Source: JAENVT01 sp031412355
GTDB taxonomy: Bacteria; Actinomycetota; Acidimicrobiia; Acidimicrobiales; Ilumatobacteraceae
Length of the DNA: 15,630 nucleotides
Assembly (NCBI GenBank): GCA_031412355.1
Contig: JANOCR010000029.1
Coordinates: 1 to 15,630 of the forward strand
Direction of reading: 5' to 3'
The notes below the pieces were generated by a model, which searched no databases, had not been told where the DNA came from, and saw nothing but the letters and a program-made list of their open reading frames with translations. Made by a program: the position numbers and the translations under genes. Each line of letters starts with the position of its first letter. Position 1 is the first letter of the stretch. This document shows, piece after piece, positions 1 to 7,204 of the stretch.

Positions 1-198
1 TACCGCGTGGCGGTGATCGACGATGCCACCGCGTCTCCCGGGCCGCACCACGACTACGGCATCGGCCGCGTCCGCGCCGCGGGCGCCGTGATCACCTCGG
101 TGAAGGGCATCTACTACGAATGGATGCGCGACCTGGCGACGCTGCATCGCACCCGTGCCCAGTTGGAAGCTGCGCTGCCGCCCGGTCTCAAGCTGTGA
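1..198 (+). CDS. Isochorismatase-like cysteine hydrolase, C-terminal part (cut by window edge)
   Basis: The first 65 codons in view are the end of a gene that begins before the window. The segment DDATASPGPHHDYGIGRVRAAG followed by a Gly-Ala-Val-Ile-Thr-Ser stretch and a tail of about 30 residues matches the C-terminal end of isochorismatase-fold cysteine hydrolases. In that family a 'D-A-x-(A/S)-S' strand precedes a helix and a 'G-A-x-I-T-(S/T)' strand. These enzymes use a Cys-Asp-Lys triad on amide or enol-ether substrates; all three residues would lie upstream and cannot be checked, so the substrate is unknown. It probably precedes the PLP enzyme at 289 on the same strand, 90 bases away. 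The family call is moderately secure. Confidence 0.6.
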   Translation, partial: YRVAVIDDATASPGPHHDYGIGRVRAAGAVITSVKGIYYEWMRDLATLHRTRAQLEAALPPGLKL

Positions 199-288
199 TC
201 GCGCCCGCTGGCTGGCTGGTAGTCGCAGCACCCGTTGTGAGGTGATAACGGCCGACCTTCACGGCAGTTGCGCCGATACTGTGCGCCG

Positions 289-1491
289 ATGCCTCCCTCC
301 GCGCACCCCGTCTTCGGGTCGGCGATGCGCAGCGAATGGCTGCTCGATCGCGACGTCACGTACCTGAATCATGGAACCGTCGGTGCCACGCCTCGGCGCG
401 TGTTGGAGCACCAGCGGGCGATCACCGACGAGATCGAGCGTCAACCGGCGAAGTTCATGCTGCGCGAACTGGCAGACGAACGCGGCACCATGAAGACGCC
501 ACCGCGCATGCGAATCGCTGCCGCGGCCGTCGCTGACTTCGTGGGAGTTGCGGGCCAAGACCTGATGTTCGTCGACAACATCACCGCGGGCGCGAATGCG
601 ATCCTGCGTTCGTTCCCGTTCGATCCCGGCGACGAGATTGCAGTGACCAACCTCGGCTACGGCGGGGTGGTCAACGCGGCGACCTACGTGGCCCGCACCC
701 TGGGCAGCACGCTGCGCACCGTCGAACTGCCGCAGCCAGGCGCCACCCCGGCCGAATACGTCGAGGCCGTCGCCGCCGGGTTGGGAGACCACACTCGCCT
801 GCTGATCATTGATCACATGACGCCCGGCTCGGCCCTGATCCTGCCGCTGGCCGAGATCACGGCCCTGTGCCACGAGCGTGGGGTCTTGGTGCTGGCCGAC
901 GGTGCGCACGTGCCCGGCAACATCGCTGTCGACATCGACTCGTTCGGGGTTGATTGGTACGTGGCCAACTTGCACAAGTGGGCGTGGGCGCCGCGCAGCG
1001 CCGGTCTGCTGTGGGCGAACAAGCAGCACCACGAGTACCTGCATCCGACCGTGATCTCGTGGGGGCTCGATCATGGACTGGCCGCCGAATTCGATCTGCA
1101 GGGCACCCGTGACCCATCGCACTTCCTGACGGCTCCGTTCGCGATCGAGTTGATGAACGAGTTCGGCGGCGCGGACGGTGTGGCCGCGATCTACCGCTAC
1201 AACCACGAACTGGCCTGGTGGTCGGGGCAGTACCTGGCGGATCGGTGGGGCACCCGCTTCACCACGCCGGAGGAGATGGTCGGTTCGATGGTCAACGTTC
1301 GCTTGCCCGCCGACCTGGGCTCGACCTGGGACGACGCCGAACGGGTGCGGGCCCAACTGGAGGCCGAGGGAATCGAGGTGCCGCTCTACACCGCGCCCGG
1401 CGAACTGACAGTGCGAGTCTCGGCTCAGATCTACTGCGATCGCGCCGACATCGAACGACTCGGCGACGCCGTGGTGAAACTGCCCACGTAG
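289..1491 (+). CDS. PLP-dependent class-V aminotransferase-fold enzyme (isopenicillin N epimerase-like)
   Basis: A 400-residue cytosolic PLP enzyme of the class-V aminotransferase / cysteine desulfurase superfamily. The N-terminal 'DVTYLNHGTVGATPRRVLE' (about residues 22-40) is typical of the isopenicillin N epimerase-like branch. 'NITAGANAILRSF' (97-109) forms the cofactor phosphate loop. 'LADGAHVPGNI' (202-212) supplies Asp204 and His207, which contact the pyridine ring. 'NLHKW' carries Lys230, the expected Schiff-base lysine. Length is normal for the family. ATG 289 is preferred over an in-frame TTG at 268, which only adds a poorly conserved MRRYCAP; neither has a strong Shine-Dalgarno site. 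The reaction could be epimerase, desulfurase/lyase or aminotransferase, and the sequence does not decide. No beta-lactam genes are nearby. Confidence 0.85.
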   Translation: MPPSAHPVFGSAMRSEWLLDRDVTYLNHGTVGATPRRVLEHQRAITDEIERQPAKFMLRELADERGTMKTPPRMRIAAAAVADFVGVAGQDLMFVDNITAGANAILRSFPFDPGDEIAVTNLGYGGVVNAATYVARTLGSTLRTVELPQPGATPAEYVEAVAAGLGDHTRLLIIDHMTPGSALILPLAEITALCHERGVLVLADGAHVPGNIAVDIDSFGVDWYVANLHKWAWAPRSAGLLWANKQHHEYLHPTVISWGLDHGLAAEFDLQGTRDPSHFLTAPFAIELMNEFGGADGVAAIYRYNHELAWWSGQYLADRWGTRFTTPEEMVGSMVNVRLPADLGSTWDDAERVRAQLEAEGIEVPLYTAPGELTVRVSAQIYCDRADIERLGDAVVKLPT

Positions 1492-1512
1492 GCGCGGCAG
1501 CGCGGCAATACT

Positions 1513-2973
1513 TTGCGCATCAACAGCACCCGCACAGCCCTGCGCAACGTCGCACTCGTTGCCGCGCTGGGCGGTCTCGCGGTCTCGTGCGGCGACAAGT
1601 CGGACACCGTGTCGTCGCAGCCAGTTGAGAGCGCGCCGGTCGACACGGCCGCAGCGACGACGACGCCACCCACGACGACGCCTCCCCCAAGCACCACCAC
1701 ACCACCGATCACGACAACGACCACGATGCCTGCGCGAGTCGCGGCCATCTGGGCGATTCCCGAAGGGATCGAGGTCGCGGTCGCCGCCGACGACGGTCTG
1801 CACCTGTTGACGGGAAGCGGCGATCGGATCATCAGCCCCGACGTGTTCGACGACGTCGTCGCCGACCCCAGAGGTGGCGGCTGGTTGGTGGCGAACTTCC
1901 CCGATTTCGAGGACACAGCGACGCCCGTCCCCATTCGGCGCATCCGCAATGACGGCAGCGACGAAGTCGTGTTGACCCCCGAGGCGGGCACGCATCTGCA
2001 ACTGCACGACGCCGCAGTCGTCGACGGCCAGCCCACCATGTTCTTCAACGTCAATCTGATTCGTAGTGGCGCCGGTCAATTCGAGGAACTGGATCAGCTG
2101 TACTCCCTCGACCTCGAGACCGGCGACCGCCTGAAGATCACCGATGTCGGCGGGTGGGAGATGGGCGTCGACCTCACCTACGGCGCCGGCATCCTGGCCG
2201 GGATCTGGTCGTCGCAAGCGACGGTCCAGCCCTGGAGCGTTGACCTGGATGGCAACCTCGACCCCATCGACGTCGAGCAGGTCGGGCTGCAGAAAACCTA
2301 CTCCGACGAACCAGCGGCGCCCCTGGCACTGAGCATCTCCGCTGACGGCGGCCGGCTGACGTGGTCGACGAGAAACAGCGTTGACCCCCTGGGCCTGAGC
2401 CAGAGGTTGCTGATCAGCGACACAGATGGAGCCAACCGGCGCGAGTTCACGCTGCCCGGTGGCCCCGCAGCCATCTTCGACATCGTGGATCGAGGTGACT
2501 ATCTGGTTGCCGGCGCGCCTGGCACACACGGCGCGCTGATCGTTGCCGAGACCAGCGGCATGCTGCTGGTGCCCATGCGCGGCCCGGTCGCGGCCACTGG
2601 CGACTGGAGCCAGCCGCCTCGATGGGCGATCCCGAGCCCCGTGGCCGAGGACGTCACGCAACAGATTCGAGATCTGGAGCCCCAGTGGGCCAGCGGAGGC
2701 TCTGCGGCGAACGCCGAAGCCCTTGCCCAGGTTCTGGTTGCCGCCGACGGCGACGGCGAGTGTGCCTCGCTGGCGCGCACCTTCACCAGCTTCAATTTCG
2801 AGGACGGTCCGTTCTACATCGAGTTGCGACAGTTCTGCGACGACAGCGGCGCTGGCGCACTGTACGAGGTGGTCGCGGTCGGCCTGCCGATGCCCGACGG
2901 GTCGGTCACGCAACAGGCAACCCGGCGCGTGCTCTGCAGCCGCGGGGTCACGACCGACGGCCTCTGCGTGTAG
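1513..2973 (+). CDS. Predicted secreted lipoprotein with Thr/Pro-rich linker and C-terminal Cys-rich domain
   Basis: A 486-residue exported protein of unknown function. The N-terminus has basic residues (R2, R7, R11), a hydrophobic stretch (12-25) and Ala-Val-Ser-Cys at Cys26. That is an acceptable though not ideal lipobox, so it is probably lipid-anchored at the outer face of the membrane. Residues about 46-73 are a Thr/Pro linker encoded by an ACG/ACC-rich low-complexity tract (about 1657-1728). The rest is rich in beta-strand-like, Asp/Gly-containing segments such as 'SISADGGRLTWS' and 'ISDTDGANRREF', recalling WD40-like or TolB-type propellers; this is only a resemblance. The last 75 residues contain four Cys that could form disulfides. 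The TTG start is the first possible one: the frame is the same as that of the PLP gene, whose stop lies 21 bases upstream. No clear ribosome-binding site is visible. Confidence 0.75.
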   Translation: MRINSTRTALRNVALVAALGGLAVSCGDKSDTVSSQPVESAPVDTAAATTTPPTTTPPPSTTTPPITTTTTMPARVAAIWAIPEGIEVAVAADDGLHLLTGSGDRIISPDVFDDVVADPRGGGWLVANFPDFEDTATPVPIRRIRNDGSDEVVLTPEAGTHLQLHDAAVVDGQPTMFFNVNLIRSGAGQFEELDQLYSLDLETGDRLKITDVGGWEMGVDLTYGAGILAGIWSSQATVQPWSVDLDGNLDPIDVEQVGLQKTYSDEPAAPLALSISADGGRLTWSTRNSVDPLGLSQRLLISDTDGANRREFTLPGGPAAIFDIVDRGDYLVAGAPGTHGALIVAETSGMLLVPMRGPVAATGDWSQPPRWAIPSPVAEDVTQQIRDLEPQWASGGSAANAEALAQVLVAADGDGECASLARTFTSFNFEDGPFYIELRQFCDDSGAGALYEVVAVGLPMPDGSVTQQATRRVLCSRGVTTDGLCV

Positions 2974-2981
2974 GCAGACGT

Positions 2982-4208
2982 TCATAGGGCAACCAGTTGA
3001 AGTTGGCGGGCGCCGACGAATGCCGGGCCGCGGCATGGCGCCGCGATCAAACTTCCGTCGGGTTTTCGCAGCCACAGGTCATCGGCATCGCCGACGAACT
3101 TCCAGCCTTGGTGATGGACGTAGTCGTGGTGTGTCGAACAACTCAGCACCAGCAATCTCAAATCGGTCGCACCATTCTCGAGGAACACCTCGTCGATGTG
3201 ATGCACGTCGCACCAGCCGGGCGGCCGATCGCAACCCGGCCATCGACATCCGCCGTCGCGGGCGACCAGCGCGTAGTACTGGGCATCGGAGGCGAGTCGA
3301 GTTGTGGCGCCGTAGTCGAGGATGGTCGATGCACCACGAGTGACAACCCGGTTGAGTTCGGCATCGCAGCACATCCGCCGCACCGCATCGCCCGACACCG
3401 TGGCGTCGAGACCGACGATCACGCCGCGAGCCGCACCACGCTCGACCACGGTCTCGAACGGAACCGTCATCAGGACCTTCGGTCGCTCGCGTCCACCGGC
3501 GACCGTGCCCGAGTTGTATGCCTGGCACAACTCGACGAACGCATCGGCAACACGGGTGTGGTTCGGACGGCCGGTGTCATCGCCATACGCCGCGCCGGCG
3601 ATGTGATCGAGCGCGGCCCGCACGTGGGCCACGTCGGCCGGCATGAGCAGCCCTTTCACGTCGTACATCCCATCTCCGTTGGCGGTGAAGGTGACGTGCC
3701 GCTTCAACCACAGCTGCTCTTCGCGTTCGGCTTCCCCCGCGACATTGGCCATGGCTAGCCAGTTCTCCAAACCGCGACGCGTATCTCGCGGCGAGCCAGC
3801 CGCGATCTCGATCAACAACTCGGCATCACCCGCAAACCCGTCCTGACCGACCACAGCGCCCAACAAGCGCACGTTGTCGACCGACAGCGCACCCTCGGCC
3901 ATCTTCTCGGCTACGACCGGCGCCGCGGCCAGCGTGCCGGCCAACCGAACCTGGTCACGCGCCGAGCGGAACGTCACCTGTGTCTCATTGGCCAACCACG
4001 CTTCCATCGACGTGGCCCCCGTGGTTCGCCACACCTCGCCTTGCGCAGCGACATGCACGACCCGGGCGATCTCAGCCTCCAACCGGGTGGCCACCCGCCG
4101 CAGATCCACCACCAACGCCGCGACATCACCCGGAGACAGCGACGACAGATCGTCCACGGCACACTGCGACAACGCCGATTCCAGGGCGGTGACGAGTTTC
4201 TGGGCCAT
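2982..4208 (-). CDS. DUF222 / 13E12-family HNH endonuclease, SOS-box controlled
   Basis: A 408-residue protein with the standard plan of actinobacterial 13E12-repeat proteins: a helical DUF222 region (about 1-290) and a C-terminal HNH nuclease domain (about 310-370). The nuclease part shows CRWPGC (Cys321, Cys326), 'CDVHHI' (Cys333, His336, His337) and 'CSTHHDYVHH' (Cys357, His360, His361, His365, His366): paired Cys for structural zinc plus the HNH histidines. Relatives usually read 'TDLxNL', but this protein has 'TDLRLL', so Leu352 stands where the middle Asn of HNH is expected. Metal-dependent DNA cleavage is the expected activity; the cellular role of the family is poorly known. ATG 4208 is chosen because a longer in-frame start at 4250 would place the SOS box inside the gene. 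It converges with the lipoprotein gene, leaving 8 bases between stops. Confidence 0.9.
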   Translation of the reverse strand: MAQKLVTALESALSQCAVDDLSSLSPGDVAALVVDLRRVATRLEAEIARVVHVAAQGEVWRTTGATSMEAWLANETQVTFRSARDQVRLAGTLAAAPVVAEKMAEGALSVDNVRLLGAVVGQDGFAGDAELLIEIAAGSPRDTRRGLENWLAMANVAGEAEREEQLWLKRHVTFTANGDGMYDVKGLLMPADVAHVRAALDHIAGAAYGDDTGRPNHTRVADAFVELCQAYNSGTVAGGRERPKVLMTVPFETVVERGAARGVIVGLDATVSGDAVRRMCCDAELNRVVTRGASTILDYGATTRLASDAQYYALVARDGGCRWPGCDRPPGWCDVHHIDEVFLENGATDLRLLVLSCSTHHDYVHHQGWKFVGDADDLWLRKPDGSLIAAPCRGPAFVGARQLQLVAL

Positions 4209-4226
4209 GAACTCCCAACTATCTCG

Positions 4227-4242
4227 TCGAACGTACGTTCGC
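4227..4242. promoter_or_regulatory. LexA (SOS) box upstream of the HNH gene
   Basis: The sequence TCGAACGTACGTTCGC matches the actinobacterial SOS box TCGAAC-N4-GTTCGA at 11 of 12 defined positions. Its 14-base core at 4228-4241 is a perfect palindrome. It ends about 19 bases before the chosen ATG of the DUF222-HNH gene, a position suited to repression by LexA and release after DNA damage. Several 13E12-family genes of mycobacteria are known LexA targets, which supports the assignment. On the other side it lies about 30 bases beyond the stop of the nitroreductase gene, so it should act only on the HNH gene. Confidence 0.75.
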
Positions 4243-4272
4243 AACCTCAATCAGAAAGAATCCGAAAAGAAG

Positions 4273-4923
4273 TCAGCGCCAGTCGATCACGGTGTCGGGA
4301 TGGGGTCGAACGGCCGGCTTGAACGTGGTGCCCTTGGTGAACGCCAGCGGAGTGAGGCACGCCTGCTGCATGGTGTCGAACGGGATGTTGACGATGTCGG
4401 CGACGGCTTGCTCCATCATCAGGTGGATGGTGGTCCACGCGGTGCCCAGGCCGCGGGCTCGCGCGGCCAGCATGAAGCTCCACATCGCCGGAAGGATGTT
4501 GCCGAGCGCCGACGCGGCCTGCGCGGCCGGCACGCCGTCGAGACGACGCGACGTGGTGCAGCCCAGCACCAACACCGGACACTCGGCCATGTGCTGCGAC
4601 AGGTAGGTGGCCGAGTCGACAACACGATCCTGTTGCGCCTGCAACTCGGCAGCATCGCGCGTGATGCGCCCGGCGAACCCTGGCAACGTCGTGTAGATGT
4701 CCCAACACTGCGCGTAGACACCCGCTACGGCGGCGATCATCGCCGGGTCGCGCACGACCATGAACCGCATGGCGATCTGGTTGCCCCCCGAAGGCGACTG
4801 CAGTGCCATCGCCACGCACTCGCGGACGAGGTCGTCGGGCACCGCCCTGGTGAAGTCGAGCCGTTTGCGCACCGCCCGTGTGGTTGACAACAACTCGTCG
4901 GGACCCAGTTCGAGCAAGCTCAT
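4273..4923 (-). CDS. Nitroreductase-family FMN oxidoreductase
   Basis: A 216-residue flavoprotein of the nitroreductase superfamily, expected to be cytosolic, FMN-bound and NAD(P)H-dependent. 'STTRAVRKRLDF' (13-24) is the N-terminal Arg-rich FMN-phosphate motif. 'SPSGGNQIAMRFMVV' (43-57) is the classic Ser-Pro-Ser-x-x-Asn-Gln flavin loop. 'ARARGLGTAWTT', in the last third, is the usual second FMN contact. Length is normal. The ATG at 4923 is well supported by AAGGAG six bases upstream (4930-4935 on the + strand); longer in-frame versions up to 5016 run through the divergent promoter and into the next gene. The native substrate (quinone, nitro compound or other) cannot be read from sequence. 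It is divergent from the MerB-like gene with a 64-base gap. Confidence 0.88.
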   Translation of the reverse strand: MSLLELGPDELLSTTRAVRKRLDFTRAVPDDLVRECVAMALQSPSGGNQIAMRFMVVRDPAMIAAVAGVYAQCWDIYTTLPGFAGRITRDAAELQAQQDRVVDSATYLSQHMAECPVLVLGCTTSRRLDGVPAAQAASALGNILPAMWSFMLAARARGLGTAWTTIHLMMEQAVADIVNIPFDTMQQACLTPLAFTKGTTFKPAVRPHPDTVIDWR

Positions 4924-4987
4924 ACGACACTCCTTCGTGGACGCCTGGCCGAGCGTACCGAGCCATGCGGTTTCATAGAGTGTCGCA
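4924..4987. promoter_or_regulatory. Divergent intergenic region with the same 8-mer in both leaders
   Basis: These 64 bases separate the start codons of the nitroreductase (-) and MerB-like (+) genes and must carry both promoters unless one lies inside a neighbour. CGACACTC at 4925-4932 and GAGTGTCG at 4978-4985 are exact reverse complements. Each gene, read in its own direction, therefore has GAGTGTCG one or two bases before its ATG. On the nitroreductase side it overlaps the AAGGAG ribosome-binding site. It could be a split operator or a shared leader; an 8-mer pair may also arise by chance. I cannot name a -10/-35 pair with confidence. Confidence 0.4.
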
Positions 4988-5647
4988 ATGGAACTCGAGG
5001 ATCTGCGCCTGCTCATCTACGACAACTTCCGGCGAATCGGGCGCGTCCCGCTGGTCGACGAAATGGCGGACGCGTTGGGTAGCACCGACCAAGAAGTGAC
5101 CGACGGCATTCAGGAACTCGCCAAGCAACGTCACGTCGCCCTCGACGAGAATGGCCGGATCGTGATGGCACATCCGTTCTCCAGCGTGAACCTCGGATTC
5201 TCGGTGATGGGACGCAACACGATGTGGTGGGGCGGGTGCTGCTGGGACTCGTTCGCGCTCCCCCATCTGCTGACCGACGAGCCGGATGTACTGATCGCGA
5301 CGCAATGCCCCGGCTGCGCCAAGCCGCAGGCGTGGGTCGTGAATCGCCACGGGCCGCCGACGAGTGATTGGCTCGCCCACTTCCTGGTGCCTACCGCGCA
5401 CGTGTGGGACGACGTGGTGCACAGTTGCAACAACCAACGACTTTTCTGTAGCGAGGAGTGCATCAGTTCGTGGCTCGAGCGCACCGGCAACGCACGGGGC
5501 TATGTCATGGACATCCCGACGCTGTGGAACTTCGCCAGCCGATGGTACGAGGGTAGGTTGGAACGCGGATATGTGCGGCGCGACCCCGTTACCGCCAAGG
5601 AGTACTTCCGCAGCGTCGGCCTGGCCGACCCCTTCTGGGGGACCTGA
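4988..5647 (+). CDS. Alkylmercury lyase (MerB)-like protein
   Basis: A 219-residue protein related to organomercurial lyase MerB, which cleaves C-Hg bonds using two Cys and one Asp. Residues 1-60 form a small winged-helix-like segment ('RVPLVDEMADALG...VTDGIQELAKQRHV'), as in MerB. The catalytic core is recognisable. Cys84-Cys85-Trp86-Asp87 aligns with MerB Cys96-x-x-Asp99. 'HSCNNQRLFCSEECISSW' (146-162) places Cys147 at MerB Cys159. Extra Cys occur at 107 and 110 (CPGC), 154 and 158, so a bound metal ion is possible. No merR, merA, merT or merP is nearby, so mercury detoxification is not shown by context. MerB-like paralogues of unknown role are common in actinobacteria. ATG 4988 gives the full fold, but the ribosome-binding site is weak. 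Confidence 0.75.
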   Translation: MELEDLRLLIYDNFRRIGRVPLVDEMADALGSTDQEVTDGIQELAKQRHVALDENGRIVMAHPFSSVNLGFSVMGRNTMWWGGCCWDSFALPHLLTDEPDVLIATQCPGCAKPQAWVVNRHGPPTSDWLAHFLVPTAHVWDDVVHSCNNQRLFCSEECISSWLERTGNARGYVMDIPTLWNFASRWYEGRLERGYVRRDPVTAKEYFRSVGLADPFWGT

Positions 5648-5704
5648 GCAGATGGTCTCGGCAGCGAAGGATTGGGGTACAGCGTGTTGGAAGGAGCGGC
5701 GGAG

Positions 5705-7102
5705 ATGCGTGGCTTGAATTCGACGCCGGGTCGGCAGCGGGCGATTGGGTGCGTCGTCGGGTCTGCCGTGGGTGATGCACTCGGCGCACCGTTCGAGTTC
5801 GGCCGGGCGGGCGCGTACAAGGCGATGTTCCCGCAACCCGTGCTCGGCGGCATCGGTGAGATGGTTGGGAACCACATGTGGGCCCCGGGACAGTTCACCG
5901 ACGACACCGAGATGGGCGTAGTGGTCGCCGAGAGCCTCCTGGCGAACAACGGAATAGATACCGACGATCAACTCGCCCGCTTCCGTGCGTGGGGCCGCAA
6001 TGCGAAAGATGTCGGCAACCTGACCCGCGAGGTTCTCGAATCCAAACTGAACTCGCCCGACGCGGCCTACCAGGTGATGCTGGCGCGAGATGGGCACAAC
6101 ACCGCCGGCAACGGATCCCTGATGCGAGCCGCGGCCGGCGCGGTCTACTTCGCATCGCACGGCACTGCTGGAACCATCGATGCGGCGTTGAAGTTGTCGG
6201 CCGTCACCCACGCCGACCCCCTGTGTCTGTGGGCCGTCGCTATGCAGCACGAACTCGTGCGCGTCGCGCTGGTGGGCGACGATCCGCTCGAGGCGATCGA
6301 CGAGGTCATCGAGATGCTGCCCGACGATATTCGTGCCGTGTACCGCCCACTGCTGGCAAGCGACTGGACACCGAACGACACCGACCCGGGCAATGCCTCG
6401 GCGATGGGCGCGCTCGCCCAAGCGATCTGGGCGTTGCGACGGTTCGACTCGTTCGAGCGGGTGGTGACTGCGGTCATAGATCTCGGCAAGGACACCGACT
6501 CGGTGGCCGCGGTGGCCGGGGCGTTGGCCGGCGCAAAGTTCGGCATCCAGGGCATCCCATCGCGGTGGGTCACGTACCTGCACGGCCAGGTGACCGACGT
6601 TGATGGAAACGTGCATCACTACGACCATGGTGCGCTGCAGCGGCTGGCGATGTCGTTGATGGGCCATCCGTCGTTCGACGAGGTCGACGACGAGCCGGCC
6701 ATGGAACCCCGCGAGATCTTACCGGGATTGTGGGCCACCAACCGCTCCGGTGCGCGCTCAGTTCCCGACGATTGGGCGGTGATCTCGTTGTGCAGGATCG
6801 AAGCATCGACGCGCCGGCCGATCCGTCGCGAGGTGTATCTCATCGACCGAGACGGCGATCACAATCCCGACTTGTCGGCGGTCGTCGACGACGTGCTTGA
6901 TTCGATCGATGCGCTCCTGGCGGAGAGACGTCAGGTGGTGGTGCATTGTCACGGTGGCCGCAGCCGAACCGGCTTGATCATGGCCGCGCACCTGATGCGG
7001 CACGGCCGTTCGCTCGAAGACGCCAAGGCACTGCTGGCCCGCACCTGGCCCGACGCCTACTTCATGAACGAGTCGTTCGTCGACGAGCTGGAAAAGCGTT
7101 GA
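5705..7102 (+). CDS. ADP-ribosylglycohydrolase fused to a Cys-based (dual-specificity-type) phosphatase
   Basis: A 465-residue two-domain cytosolic protein. Residues about 10-320 are an ADP-ribosylglycohydrolase (DraG/ARH fold): 'GDALGAPFEF' (23-32), 'FTDDTEM' (64-70) and 'LGKDTDSVAAVAGALAG' (260-276) give the acidic residues that bind the two Mg ions in the family, and 'NGSLMR' (136-141) is the usual substrate-loop motif. Residues about 335-465 form a protein-tyrosine/dual-specificity phosphatase: 'HCHGGRSRTG' holds the CX5R loop with nucleophile Cys415 and Arg421, and Asp-rich 381-390 is the likely general-acid loop. It should remove ADP-ribose from an amino acid, nucleic acid or small molecule, and a phosphate from a linked target. 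ATG 5705 has GGAAGGAG at 5689-5696; an upstream in-frame TTG at 5672 is less likely. A strong inverted repeat follows the stop. Confidence 0.88.
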   Translation: MRGLNSTPGRQRAIGCVVGSAVGDALGAPFEFGRAGAYKAMFPQPVLGGIGEMVGNHMWAPGQFTDDTEMGVVVAESLLANNGIDTDDQLARFRAWGRNAKDVGNLTREVLESKLNSPDAAYQVMLARDGHNTAGNGSLMRAAAGAVYFASHGTAGTIDAALKLSAVTHADPLCLWAVAMQHELVRVALVGDDPLEAIDEVIEMLPDDIRAVYRPLLASDWTPNDTDPGNASAMGALAQAIWALRRFDSFERVVTAVIDLGKDTDSVAAVAGALAGAKFGIQGIPSRWVTYLHGQVTDVDGNVHHYDHGALQRLAMSLMGHPSFDEVDDEPAMEPREILPGLWATNRSGARSVPDDWAVISLCRIEASTRRPIRREVYLIDRDGDHNPDLSAVVDDVLDSIDALLAERRQVVVHCHGGRSRTGLIMAAHLMRHGRSLEDAKALLARTWPDAYFMNESFVDELEKR

Positions 7103-7110
7103 GTTCGGCA

Positions 7111-7157
7111 CTGTGGGCACCGACTTGGGCCGCCGGCGCCCGTTTCGGTGCCCACAG
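7111..7157. terminator. Perfect 13-bp inverted repeat between convergent genes (bidirectional terminator)
   Basis: CTGTGGGCACCGA at 7111-7123 is exactly complementary to TCGGTGCCCACAG at 7145-7157, with a 21-base GC-rich loop that can itself fold (GGGC...GCCC). It lies 8 bases after the phosphatase-fusion stop and 47 bases beyond the stop of the convergent oxygenase gene. No run of T follows either arm, so this is a terminator-like hairpin of the kind common in GC-rich actinobacteria, not a classic intrinsic terminator. Confidence 0.65.
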
Positions 7158-7204
7158 ACGTCCAAAGATCAGATCGCGGGTAGGGAGGCGAACCGCCCGG
7201 TTTG

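Noticed and set aside
1657..1728. ACG/ACC-rich tract as a DNA repeat element
   Set aside because: It is imperfect and fully explained as the Thr/Pro linker of the lipoprotein.
259..3075. 938-codon open frame on the minus strand opposite the PLP enzyme and lipoprotein genes
   Set aside because: It mirrors the third-position GC of the real + genes, has low-complexity Arg/Gly-rich translation and no recognisable domain, while the + strand frames have clear motifs.
4273..5647. A mercury-resistance operon
   Set aside because: Only a MerB-like protein is present; no merR, merA or transport genes are visible and the neighbour is a nitroreductase.
4973..6667. 564-codon minus-strand open frame across the MerB-like and fusion genes
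   Set aside because: It is an antisense shadow; both + strand genes under it have conserved catalytic motifs and good starts.
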